Shown here in pieces: positions 31,875-42,500 of a DNA stretch of 64,000 nt; positions within the stretch are counted from its first letter, which is position 1, and every line of letters starts with the position of its first letter. Origin of the DNA: Puffinus mauretanicus (Eukaryota > Chordata > Aves > Procellariiformes > Procellariidae). The position numbers were made by a program, and so were the translations under genes. The notes below the pieces were generated by a model. The model made no database searches and was not told where the DNA came from. It saw only the letters and a list, made by a program, of their open reading frames with translations. The DNA lies in assembly GCA_023333565.1 (NCBI GenBank), contig JAJKFH010000374.1, positions 3,100,001 through 3,164,000 of the forward strand, in the 5' to 3' direction.

Positions 31875-33779
31875 CTAGTCCTGGTCATCATATTCGCTAT
31901 CCACTTCTTGTAAGTATGAGTCAGAAGTCCCTTTGTTAAGGTCGGAAGTGGAATCAGTCCTTCTACTCTGTCTGGGGAACTCACTGGAGACTGGAGCAGC
32001 AGTTTTCCTGGAAGGACCCCCTTTTCTGGTTGTTTTCCCTTGCAACTCGTGTACCCGTGCCTGTAGGACTGAGGTAGGTTTTGCATCCCACTTCTTCATG
32101 TCCTCTCCATGGTCACGCAGGTAAAACCACAGGTTGCCCCGGTGTGTGTACCCACGATGTCTTCTCTCTTGAGCAGAGGGACGCTTGCTCCTAATGGCTG
32201 AGACACTGGCCCGTGCAGGTGGGGAGCAGGACATATCCTCTTTGAGTTGCTGGACCTCCTGAGACAGTTTCTCCACAGCAGAGACACAGGCCCGTAGGGA
32301 GGAAGAGAGACTTTCTTCATATTGCCGGAGTTGGCCAGCCAGTTCATCCACCGTTTGTTCCTCTCCATCTCTCCAGGTCATTACTGCCAATGAGTTTGCA
32401 TGTGACGCTGGTGCGCTCCGTACAAACTTCCGCCACATGGGTCGGGTGCATTTGACTTCATCTGGGTCTTTGGATAACTGCTCGTTGTTCAGGTCATCAT
32501 AAATCACTTCCAGCACAGCTAATTCTCTCAGGTACTGGATACCTCTCTCCATGGTGGTCCACTTGCCTGGGTGGCATATAACATCTTCCTTGAAGGGATA
32601 CCTTTCCTTCACACCTGACAGGAGTCGCCTCCAGAGGCTGAGGACTTGTGCCCCTTGTCCAATTGCTTTGTCAATGCCCCCTTCCCTAGAAAGGGATCCC
32701 AGCTGCTTGGCTTCTCTACCCTCTAATTCCAGGCTACTGGCCCCGTTATCCCAGCATCGGAGCAGCCAGGTGACAATGTGCTCGCCTGGACGACGGCTGA
32801 AGTCTTTTCGCATATCTCGCAGCTCACCCAGAGATAGGGATCGGGTGGTCACCATCTCATTCACGGGTTCTGCCTCCTCCTCCTGTTCTCGTGATGGCCC
32901 TGGTTCATCTTCATCCCTTACCAGACGAGCTGATTTTCTTGTGCATTTTCTTTTTTGTATAGGGGCGACTGATACCGGCACGGGTTGGGTCTCTGTCGCA
33001 GGGGGCGGAGTAGCTGCCGTGCCTGCCCTGGGGGGTGAGGGAGCCGCTGTGCTTGCTGTGGGGGGAGGAGTAGCCACAGGGCCTGTTGCTTTGTCATCAG
33101 CTGCAGAGACGTTTCCTTCCCCTTGGGGGTTCTGAGTGATATTAAACAGGGCTCGGTAGGCGTGGGCCAGGCCCCAGCATATTGTAGTGATTTGCGTCTC
33201 CCTAGAATGGCCAGGGTGACAGCATACTTCTTCCAAATATTCTACTAATTTTTCAGGGTTCTGCACTTGTTCAGGGGTAAAGTTCCAGAACACTGGGGAT
33301 GCCCATCGTCCTAAGCATTTGCCCATGCTTTCCCACTCGCCCTGCCACTCATAACTATCCAGCCTTGGGGCAGATCTCTGGATGACATTTTTAAATTGCT
33401 TACTAACCTTGGATAAAACCGCAACAATATTCCCAAGGAGTACCAATAGATGTATCCTAACTACCCAGGGATGTTCAAGGTACTGGCAAGTTATTTTAAC
33501 AAAGGAGATGACATCATAGAGAAAGGTAGCGAGGGTGCCATTCTCTACTTCCTCCATAAAGAATCTCTCGGAGGAAAAGGTATAATTGCTAATGGTCTCC
33601 ATGAGGTGGTACCCGAAATGCAGAAACGGCTTCATTACGAATCCCAAATACCAAATAACCCCCAATGCCAGCGTTTTAGTAACAAATCTCCCAGGCAAAA
33701 CATCATTAATCACGGCAGAGCACAACAGACTACAAAACCCAACTCCAATTTTTAACAGGTACAGTAAAAACAAGAGCAT
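31875..33779 (-). CDS. gag: retroviral gag with hydrophobic N-terminal domain
   Basis: A 634-residue frame from ATG at 33,779 (82 bases after the primer site; the frame stays open a few codons further to a TTG) to TAG at 31,875. Residues about 1-25, 32-55, 80-97 and 104-122 are strongly hydrophobic, unlike a usual matrix domain. A Pro/Ala/Thr-rich linker follows (around 235-275), then a basic KRKCTRKSAR patch, then the ERV-L-type capsid (ELRDMRKDFSRRPGEHIVTW, WDNGAS), a coiled coil near 510-540, and LWFYLRDHGEDMKKWD. There is no CCHC zinc knuckle. The stop is followed in frame by the protease. The frame is undamaged. Confidence 0.9.
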   Translation of the reverse strand: MLLFLLYLLKIGVGFCSLLCSAVINDVLPGRFVTKTLALGVIWYLGFVMKPFLHFGYHLMETISNYTFSSERFFMEEVENGTLATFLYDVISFVKITCQYLEHPWVVRIHLLVLLGNIVAVLSKVSKQFKNVIQRSAPRLDSYEWQGEWESMGKCLGRWASPVFWNFTPEQVQNPEKLVEYLEEVCCHPGHSRETQITTICWGLAHAYRALFNITQNPQGEGNVSAADDKATGPVATPPPTASTAAPSPPRAGTAATPPPATETQPVPVSVAPIQKRKCTRKSARLVRDEDEPGPSREQEEEAEPVNEMVTTRSLSLGELRDMRKDFSRRPGEHIVTWLLRCWDNGASSLELEGREAKQLGSLSREGGIDKAIGQGAQVLSLWRRLLSGVKERYPFKEDVICHPGKWTTMERGIQYLRELAVLEVIYDDLNNEQLSKDPDEVKCTRPMWRKFVRSAPASHANSLAVMTWRDGEEQTVDELAGQLRQYEESLSSSLRACVSAVEKLSQEVQQLKEDMSCSPPARASVSAIRSKRPSAQERRHRGYTHRGNLWFYLRDHGEDMKKWDAKPTSVLQARVHELQGKTTRKGGPSRKTAAPVSSEFPRQSRRTDSTSDLNKGTSDSYLQEVDSEYDDQD

Positions 33780-33860
33780 GGTGCAGAGCAAATTAATATG
33801 TTACCAGATATAAATTCCTCAATATGCTCTAAATAATCTGTCGTTATCTCAACCCTCCGT

Positions 33861-33878
33861 GCCCCACGTTGGGCGCCA
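33861..33878 (-). promoter_or_regulatory. tRNA-Lys primer-binding site
   Basis: The minus strand reads TGGCGCCCAACGTGGGGC, exactly complementary to the 3' end of tRNA-Lys(1,2). It starts 8 bases after the LTR end, a longer gap than the 0-3 bases typical of retroviruses. The same site and gap occur in the small provirus at 54,058-54,075. Confidence 0.9.
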
Positions 33879-33886
33879 AAAAGGAC

Positions 33887-34400
33887 TGTCGTGGTTTAAC
33901 CCCAGCCAGCAAAAATAAACGCCACGCAGCCGCTCGATCACCCCCCCGCCCCGGTGGGATGGGGGAGAGAATCGGGAGGGCACAAGTAGGAAAAGCTCCC
34001 GGGTTGAGATAAAAACAGTTTAATAATTGAAATAAAACTAAGTAGAACAGTAAAATAACAATGAGAACAACAACAATAACAGAATACACAAAACAGGCAA
34101 TGCACGATACAACCGCTCACCGACCGCCGACCGCGTGTCACGAACGGGGGGCGAGCCCCCCCACACACCTGGTTTTTATACTGAGCATGATGTCACATGG
34201 TATAGAATACCCCATTGGCCAGCTGGGTCCACCACCCCGGCTGCGCTCCCCCCTCCCGGTGCAAGCATCACCCAGCAACAGCCAAAGCATCAATGGGGCA
34301 TCAATGGGCCATCAACGCTCCTTTCATACCGAACCCAAAACACAGCACACCCCCAAGCTACTGGGAAGAAAGTTAACCCTGTCCCAGCTGGAACCAGACA
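33887..34400 (-). repeat. 5' LTR of the provirus (right copy)
   Basis: 514 bp, minus-strand start TGTCTGGTTCC and end CCACGACA. It has the TATAAAAA box at about 34,172-34,180 preceded by TGACATCA, and ATTAAA near 34,018-34,024. It would drive the provirus toward CCDC174. Confidence 0.92.
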
Positions 34401-35546
34401 CTTCAGCACCAGGGGATGACACGCAGCCCCTTCTCTCACTTCACTGCCTTTTTGGACTTCTCCCATTGCAGGGCAGCTGCTCCTCCTCCACCAGCGGGAC
34501 CAGGCCACCCCATTCCTGGCTGCTCAGAGGGGGCCCAGAGCCAGCCCACGCCATCCCCTTCCCCTGCCCTATGCTGGCCCTCACCCCATACCCCACACCC
34601 TGGGTGAGCGGGGAGCGCAGGCAGGGAGCAAGGGCTGACACCGCACACGTAACACCAGAGAAGAGGTAGACGTCCATCCTTTGTGGCTCCCAGATGCGGG
34701 TAGTCAGCCCTATCCCCTGGCATAGCAGAGCATCAGCAGAGCTGAGCAATGCCCTGATGCCAGGAGAGTGGGTCAGACCCCAGGCTGGATGCTGAGGGCC
34801 TGCCTCACCACCTCTCGGGCCTCTCCACAGGGCACTGCTCCTCACGGAGCTGCGAGCAACCCCATCCAGGAGCATCTGCACATTGAGCACAGGGCTGGTG
34901 GGGATCACTAGCCAAGCAAAGGGGACCCTGCTCCCTCTGAAGAGGACCAAAGCAAGTGGTATCAGGAGGGAACCATGCGTTGGTTAGAAACCTTTCCTTC
35001 AGCCTGCCCTTCCCCGCTGCATTATCCAGCATTTCTGTCCGTGCTTGATAGCAGGAGAGAAGAAAGCAAGAGTTTAATATGGAGGATGCTCCTGTCTTAC
35101 TGCCACGGAGGAAGCAGGGGCTGAGGTGCAGCAACCCCATCCCAGTGCAGGCACAGAGAGAGGTGGATGCTCCCTTTCCCAGGTGTGGTGAGGTTTACGC
35201 AGAGCATTTGATGCAGAGGTCCAGGGCCCAGGGCAAAGGCTGAGCCTGTAGCCCTGTGTCGCAGGAGAGACTGCAGTGCCCCAAACCGTGGTCCTCCGCA
35301 AACAGGGGAAATGCCTTGCTCCCCTCTGTCCTTTCTCCCTGGGCTTACTGGGGGAGGGCAGAAAATGAGGGGAGCTCAAGGGCTTCCCTGATCAAGCCAA
35401 CGTCGCTATGCTCAGCAGCTTGGGGGCTGCCCTGAGCCACCACCTTTCCCTCCAGCCAGCTGAACCCAGCAGGTGGGGGCAGAGGGATGGGGACAGCCGA
35501 GGGCTGCACAAACACAGCTGCAGCGGGACAAGAGAGGACATCTCAC
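34401..35546. other. partial NGB intron 3; expected exon 4 not found
   Basis: The donor after NGB exon 3 opens an intron toward lower coordinates. I looked in all three minus frames for the last neuroglobin exon (a GESLLYMLEK-type start, a Trp...LY...GW end) and found nothing before the provirus at 34,400. No repeat or other gene is recognisable. Confidence 0.6.
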
Positions 35547-38500
35547 CGAGAAAGACTCGACCTTCACACCGACTGCCTGGTGCTTCTTGCCAAGGTTGCA
35601 GAGATACTCTTCCAGGCAGGACAAGTTCTCCAGGTGGCTCACAGCGGCATCGATCACCAGCATCACCTGCAGGAGCACAGAGGCAGAACGGCATTAACAG
35701 CAAGGCTCTGCTGCCTTCCCAGAGGAACAAAGAGTCTGACGCCTCTACTTCACCCTTCTCAGCCTGATCACCTCCCAGCCCAGCAGATGCCCTCTGAGCT
35801 TTCCCCGTCCCAGAGGGGGTAAACAGCCCTACAGCAGAGCAGTTAGGGGCTAAGATCTAACACTGACGCAGTCATTACAGCTCTTGGGACCCCAGGACAA
35901 CTGCAGGGGAGCCCTGGAACTTGCCAGACTAGAGTTTCCAAGTAGAAGTTGCCAAGATGGTGCAATTGTGAATAAGGCAACTCCAATTCTAAGATCAGCC
36001 AAGGTATTTGAGGAGATGGGGTGAATGGTACAGCCAAGAGACCTGGTCTGGTAAAGCACGTACCACCATAGTCTCCAAGGAGCATGAAGAGTCAAATGAA
36101 AACAGGACAGAGAAGGGTTAATGAGGGATGAAGGGAACAGACACACCAAATTAGAGGAGATTAAAGCCAGGGCATGGCTAGCTGGGCAAAGCCAAGAGGT
36201 GATAGAATTGTGCTCTATAATTTCAACAGGGAAATTATCTCCAACAAGAGCAAAGAGCTATTTCAGCTCAAGGCAATAATAGCAGAAGTAAAAATGGACT
36301 TAACTTTGCCAATAAACGGAGGCTGGAAAATAACAAAAAGCTTGCAGCTACGAGAGAAGTGCAGTCCTGAAACAGCCTCTTACGAGGAATAGAGATAGGA
36401 AAGCGAGGCACCAAACTGGTTTAAAGATGGAGCCAGACAGTTTATGAAGGCATCTGCAAGCCAAAGCTGTGCTCTGCCCCAGTGTGGCTGCTCTTCAGGG
36501 CTCAGCAAAGGGTCTCTGCTGCACCGGGTGTAATTCTGCCCATGCATGAGCTCCTCCAGATGACATCAGCATTGCTCCTCTTCCTATTTTGGGGGGGAGG
36601 CAAATGCGTATCGCAGCACTCCCCCAGAGGCTATCCAAGAGATGCTGTGGGCCTTCTGGCTCTGCAGCCACACCAACAGCCTCTCCACAGTAGTGGGTCC
36701 ACAGGAGCCTGGCCCACTGCCCAGCTCTGTGCCACCTCCTGGTCAGCATGTGGCCAAGCAGAGGGCTTCGGTCTTTGTCTAGAAAAAAGCTCACCAAGGC
36801 ACTTCCACGGTAGAAGGGGGCTTCCAACTTTCACAAGAGGCAATCCACTCTCACATGAGGGCATGAAAATCAGCATGGTGCTTCTTACCCACCACAATCC
36901 ACATCCTCATCCTCTCCCCACTGTTGTAGTGTACTTTGTCCTGGCAATAGCACCTTCCGCTAGCATGAGTAACCCCCTGCTGTTACCATCTCAGGAGGAG
37001 ACTTCCCATGCGTTCCCCAGTCAGACACCCCACAGTCCCAAGCCATTTGCCTAAGGGCTTCCTCCTCCACGGAGGCTGCGCTCCGGCCATGCCACAGCCC
37101 CCCTCTCACCTTCCTGATGTGATCCAGGAACTCGGGGGCAGAGAGGCATTCCTGAGGGCTGGCAAACTGCTTGCAGTTGTACTGGAAAAGGGGCAACAGG
37201 TCAGGGTCCAAGTCAAACAACCTGCAACAGCAAGAGAGAAACCTCCACCTTCTCACTTCCTCAGCTTTTAGAGTCCTGCTCGCCCCAGGAACAACCCCAT
37301 CAGCAGCACACCCGCAGCCCCCTTCCCACCTACTGATCCCTCCCTGCCTGTAAAGGATCCAGAAGTTATGAAAAGTCTTAATTTGGGGCAATCCAGGTTA
37401 CCTATAGTCAGAAGAGTCTCTATTTGTAGGGAGGTGATCATCCCCCTGTACTCGGCACTGGTGAGGCTGCACCTGGAATACTGTGTTCAGTTTTGGGCCC
37501 CTCACTGCAAGAAGGACATGGAGGTGCTGGAGCATGTCCAGAGGAGGGCAACGAAGCTGGTGAAGGGCCTGGAGCACAAGTCTTATGAGGAGCGGCTGAG
37601 GGAACTTGGACTGTTTAGCCTGGAGAAGAGGAGGCTGAGGGGAGACCTCATCATGCTCTACAACTACCTGAAAGGAGGTTGTAGTGAGGTGGGTGTTGGT
37701 CTCTTCTCCCAAGTCACAAGTGATAGGACGAGAGGAAATGGCCTCAAGTTGTGCCAAGGGAGGTTTAGACTGGATATTAGGAGAAATTTCTTTACTGAAA
37801 GAGATTACAGGTTAACACTGGAACAGGCTGCCCAGGGAAGTGTTTGAGTCACCATCCCTGGAAGTATTTAAAAGACGTGTAGATGAGGCGCTTAGGGACA
37901 TGGTTTAGTGGGCATGGTGGTGTTGGGTTGATGGTTGGACTTGATGATCTTAGAGGTCTTTTCCGACCTTAATGATTCTATGATTTTATTTCCCTGGACC
38001 ACAGCCCCAGCTCTCAGATACATGTTTATGGCACCTGAGGACCAGTCCCAGCTTGATGGAGTTCCTCCCAGCCTGGCCCTTCTCCTCAAAGTCTTGGTTG
38101 TTGTCTCAACTCTTCCCATTCGCACTTCATGATCCCCTTGAGCCCCAAAGCTCCCAAATCTGGGGAAGGCTTGTCAGCTCCAGCAGCCGGCTTTCCTACT
38201 TGAGCAAAGGGGGCATGTACAAACTCAGCTAATGCCCCACCCTCCCACACCATCACCAGCTCCCATTTTTTCCCCTCTCATCTTCCCTGCCAGTGTATGC
38301 CAGGCACGTATGGGTCGCCGCAGCAGCCACCCAGGTAGATCTAACAGGCTGATGCTGCCCATGGAGGCCACAGGGAATTCAGTCTCTCCTCTCCCCATCC
38401 TGCACATTAAACTACTGCATCCCGCTCCCCTCCACTAAAATTCCCAATATTGCTGTCGCTGCTCGCAGCCCTGCTCTGCAAGGTTTGGCTCCCGCCTGCT

Positions 38501-39298
38501 ACGCCCCGCTCCAGAAGCTGGTCATCGACTCTCCGATCGTCCTTTTCAAACGACTTTTCATAGGTTTTTTCCTTTTTCTCTTCCCATAATTGAGACATTA
38601 ATCTGTTTAGGAGAGGCAAGGAGCTGGGTTTCAGCTGTTCCCCCCGCACACCATTTCCTCTGCCCGGAGACTGAATCCCTCCCCAGCAGGCAGGTCTTTG
38701 CCTGGGCTGGAGTGCCGTGTCAGGGACCATTAGGCGGACCCTTCGATACGCTCCCCAGAGTCGGCGGACACACAGCTCTTCCAACAGCAGAAGTAACGGT
38801 GACAAGGCGGGGGATCAGTGGGCAGAAAGGCACAACGCCTGCCCGCTGCCTCTCTCCCTCCACCTCCCCGAAACAAAGTTCTCACTCGTGGAGGGTGGGA
38901 AAGGCCGGGAAGCCGCGCGGGGCGACGGCCTTCCCCACGCCGCTGCCCCACGCCAGCCGCGGCTCCGCGGTGCAGGGGCTTCAACCCCGCGCTGCTCCCT
39001 GCGGGCCGCCAGCCCCGGGGCGGGGAGGGGAGAGAGCGCGGGGTGAGGCAGCCGGCCGGGAGCCACCGCCAAGCGAAGGGGAGCGTCTCCCTCCAAGCAG
39101 CGGAGCCCGTCCATCCCCCCCGCGTCGGTCCGGGCGGGCGGCCGGGGCTGGGGTGCCGGTGACCGCGTCCCGTGCCTGCCGCCCCGCTCACCTGGAGAAG
39201 AGGACGAGGCCGTGCTGCACGGGGCTGCCGCTCACCCGCTGCCAGCTCTCCCGGATCAGCGCTCGCTGCCTGCCGGACAGCAGCGTCCCGCTCTCCAT
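35547..39298 (-). CDS. NGB: NGB (neuroglobin), coding exons 1-3, last exon missing
   Basis: Exon 1 is 39,192-39,298, exon 2 is 37,110-37,221 and exon 3 is 35,547-35,666. Introns fall at phase 2, 0 and 0, exactly the B12.2, E11.0 and G7.0 positions known for neuroglobin. The 113 encoded residues include the distal His70 (DHIRK), proximal His102 (GKKHQAVG) and the CD-loop cysteines 52 and 61, equivalent to human His64, His96, Cys46 and Cys55. Neuroglobin is a hexacoordinate haem protein of neurons and retina that binds oxygen and NO. The N-terminus is six residues longer than in human, and Cys90 and Cys96 are extra. The final exon (helices G-end and H, about 40 residues) is not found, and a provirus lies in its place. 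A CR1 sits in intron 1. Confidence 0.92.
37421..37988 (+). mobile_element. CR1 LINE, 3' fragment, in NGB intron 1
   Basis: The plus strand encodes the end of the CR1 reverse transcriptase frame ([20 protein letters not shown], then [20 protein letters not shown]), open to about 37,847. The 3' tail has GGACTTGATGATCTTAGAGG and ends ATTCTATGATTTTATT, a decayed copy of the 8-bp CR1 3' repeat. It is antisense to NGB. 5' truncation is normal for CR1. Confidence 0.93.
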
Positions 39299-39545
39299 GG
39301 CGGGGCGGGGGCACCTGCCCCTCGCCGCCCGAGGCGAGGCGCTGGCACCGCTCGCTCTGCGGGCGGAGGGGCGGCGGAGGGGCCGCCGAGCGGCAGCCGC
39401 CCGCCCCTCGCTCCGCCGGGGGGGGCGGGCGGCGCGGCGCTCACCTGGGGGTCCCGCCCCTGCCGCGGCGGCACCCGCGCTCCGCCCCGCCCCGCCGGCA
39501 CCGGCGCTCCCCGGTGCCCATCTCCTCCACCCGGGGCTTCCCTGA
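38880..39545 (-). promoter_or_regulatory. NGB: CpG-island promoter of NGB
   Basis: Dense CG sequence covers NGB exon 1 and the 250 bp upstream of the start codon at 39,298. Long reading frames on both strands here are by-products of the composition. No TATA box is evident. Neuroglobin genes in other vertebrates also have a CpG-rich promoter. Confidence 0.65.
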
Positions 39546-42500
39546 CCGCCGCCCTGGTAAGGAGGAGCTCACATTACATTTCCCACTCAGGGAAAGGAAG
39601 GAAGAAAAAAAATTTAAAAAAAAAAAAAAAAATTAAAACGCCCAGCACCCCCCGCAGGACTCGCAGCCGCAGGGCAGAGGAGAAAGTTCAGCTCATTCAT
39701 GGTTGACATTTTCCCATCGGCCCGATTTTACAAGGGAAGCAGCACGGCAGAGCAGTGCTAGCGAGGGGACCACCGGCACCCAGCCCTGCTCCCTCGCCGT
39801 TCAGCACGGCTCCCTCTGAGCGTTAACTTTGCTGCGGAGGTCCTCAGCGATGCTCCAGCACTACAGCATCCTCTGGCTCTTGGCCACTTCCACTGAGACT
39901 CAGGATGCCCCCCAGTCACCTGCTATCTCCATGGGCAGATGCAGTCTAGACACTGCAAGACACATGTTTAATTTAAGGCTAATTAAGCCAGCTGAACCAG
40001 GCAAAGTTGTTAATAACAGATCAGAAGACACATTATCTTTGTCATACATGTTCAGGACACCGAGCTTCTCTTTATTGTTCAGACAAAGGGAAACACTGCT
40101 TTTAATTTGGCCCCGGGATTTAGGCAGCATGGAGGAAACAAAGCAAGAAGGGGCAAGCGAGGTCTCAAGCAGCACAACAGAAGCCAGGAAAGCCAGAGCA
40201 GTCGTGCAAGTAAAGGTTTTCAGAAGGATGCGAGCAACACAAAAGCACAAGTATTACTGAAACCATCACAGCCTGCTCTGAAATAACGATTGTATTGATC
40301 TTATTACAAATTCTGGTTCTATACATCAGACTTATTTCTTGTTATCAGGAGAGAAGACAGCAGCCTCTGACCCAACCCAGGAGCACATTTTCTCAGTGCA
40401 GACAAAAAGGAGGCTTTTCTCGTTGGAGCACTGAAAATAATCCCTGGAAGGAGACAAGTTCAAAGGCACAATGCTACAACCTCAGCCGCAGCCCCTGCTT
40501 GTCTCCCAGGGGCCTTCCTGCTAAAGAGCCGGAGTGACAGTGCTGACTGCAGCGACAGTAGGAAGCCACCCAAGATGTCTCTGCAAGTGCCAGAATAAAT
40601 TACCTGTTTTCTCGGGCTTTTGAGACCCCGCATTCTCAGTGCAGACCAGACAAGGTGTTGTATAGGAAAAGCTCCACGTACATTAGAGGAAGCTGGAGAA
40701 CCCTGTCCTCTTGAAGAGGCCAACAAACTCACAAAGAAATTGAACTGTCAGATAGGACTAGGGAATCTCACAAATGCTTCAGGTCTTTCTACTGAGCAGA
40801 AAAACAAATGATGTTCCAGGTTTGCTGTGTTTTGAATGCCATTGCTAGAAAAAACTTAATTAATTGTCAAAGGTCCCAAGTCCTGGAAAGATGCAAATGG
40901 TTTCTGTTAAATAATGGCTTCTGTTAAAAATAGAGCATTTTAGCTTTCATGCTAAGAAAAGCCTGAAAAGCATATGATCTCTACACATCTATATTCTTAG
41001 AGAACAGGGGATAAATAGAAAGCATTCAATAATAAAGAAAAGTCATGAGCTGCAGGGCCATCTCATGGCTGGGGTGTCGGGAACATGCAACCTGCCAGTC
41101 CGCAGTGCTTCCTGCTGTTGGCCACCATCTTCTGGTCCACAACAAGCTCCCACTAAAAACAGCATCTTAGCTGTATGGTTGCAAAGGAAACATTCACACT
41201 GGGGACTGGTGATAAATCAGTGCGATGATAACTGCTGAAGCTGCAAGGAGTCTGAAAGAGCAGCTAGCAGAGCAGCGGGAAATACCAGGTTAATCTGAAC
41301 AGGGTGGCGAACACAAGCCCGGCAGTGCCAACACAAACATTAACCTTTAGCTATCTTGCAGCTGATCAAGCACACCAGTAAAGAGCACGAAGTGTCATCC
41401 TATATGCATCTGCACAAGCTACTCTGACATTCCAGCCTGTTGTCACAACCACACAGACACGGAGCTTCACCAGAGCCTGGCTGCACAGTTCAGCCTGACC
41501 CTGCTAACAAGAAGGGGGAGCAGAACAGGCGGGCAGCGCTGTGCTGCCAGCGCGCTGGAAAGGAGAGCGGAGAGTCCTCCCTAGACCACAGGATACCGAG
41601 GAGCAGAGTTGAAGCACGTATATGCAGTCAGAGCAGCAATCGAGGCTGAATATTTGCCTAGCAACATTTTGAATATATTCAGAGCTGGCTGATAGAGGAG
41701 GAAGATAAGCACCGTAAAAGCAAGTTAAGAGTAATCAGCTCCTAAAGCTTACTTGGAATACGAGACACCTTTTCTTGGGTCCATGCAGGCACCATACCAG
41801 CTATCACATCCCAAAGCAACAGTGAAATACAGGTTCAGCTGTTGTTCCTGATGGCAAGGATACCTCAGACAATAGCGGTGAAGCCATGATGGCCAGGGAA
41901 AATGGTGGCTCTTGTCCAAAGTCTTCCCCCCCACGCCTCCCCTCCGTGCTGCAGATGGTGGCTGCATGCTGAGCGCTCGCAGACAAGGCACAAGTGTCAG
42001 AACAGAGCAGACATAATGGCAGCAACAAGAGTGCTAAGCATGATGTCTTCTTCCGTGGAACATGCAGGTGCCCCAGCTGATGAAAGGGGCAATGGGCTGG
42101 CCATACCACTGTCCACCTGCTGGCACCCAAAGCCTACACTGGTATGACACTCAACAGAGTCTAAGAACCAAACAGAAAGAGGTTAATACCTTCCCTGCCC
42201 CCCAGCACCAGCTCCTTCTGGGCAGGGTATGGGCACATTCAGGAGCAGTTTCCCCACCTTCCCTGCCCCTCTGAATGGTCAGTCCATCCCTTTGCTGCCT
42301 TCTGGCAGAGGTATATGCTCTCTCCCTTGATAAAACCACCAGTTTTTTCCCTGTGACAGCATAGATTTTCCAGCAGAGGAGGAGGGGGGAGCTGTAAGGA
42401 GGGACTTGAGGTGGGACACAGGGAGAGCTCGGGGGTAAGAAACACCTGAACTGCCATTCATGTGACTTAAAAGAGCAAGGGCTCAGGAGACACGGTGCTC

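Larger units (their letters stand above)
27752..34400 (-). mobile_element. ERV-L-like provirus, nearly complete, env-less
   Basis: A 6,649-bp element on the minus strand: 5' LTR at 33,887-34,400, primer-binding site at 33,861-33,878, gag, protease and pol, polypurine tract at 28,264-28,273, and 3' LTR at 27,752-28,260. The pol sequence (LPQGWKHSPTICH-type RT) and the gag capsid/C-terminal style (TWLLRCWDNGAS, LWFYLRDHGEDMKKWD) place it with ERV-L (class III). There is no env frame between pol and the 3' LTR, as usual for ERV-L. The bases outside the LTRs do not match (CCTGT on the left, CTTCA on the right), so there is no target-site duplication. Near-identical LTR interiors and a long intact pol frame indicate a young copy. 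It separates CCDC174 from NGB. Confidence 0.93.

Noticed and set aside
33791..33791. Gag start at the frame edge
   Set aside because: The codon is TTG; the first ATG is at 33,779.
34441..35140. Minus-strand frames as NGB exon 4
   Set aside because: None contains the neuroglobin G/H-helix pattern or a terminal GW motif.
37368..37847. 159-codon plus-strand frame as a host gene
   Set aside because: It is the end of the CR1 reverse-transcriptase frame.
38712..39706. Long plus-strand frames up to 277 codons
   Set aside because: Pro/Arg/Ala-rich artefacts of the NGB promoter CpG island, antisense to NGB exon 1.
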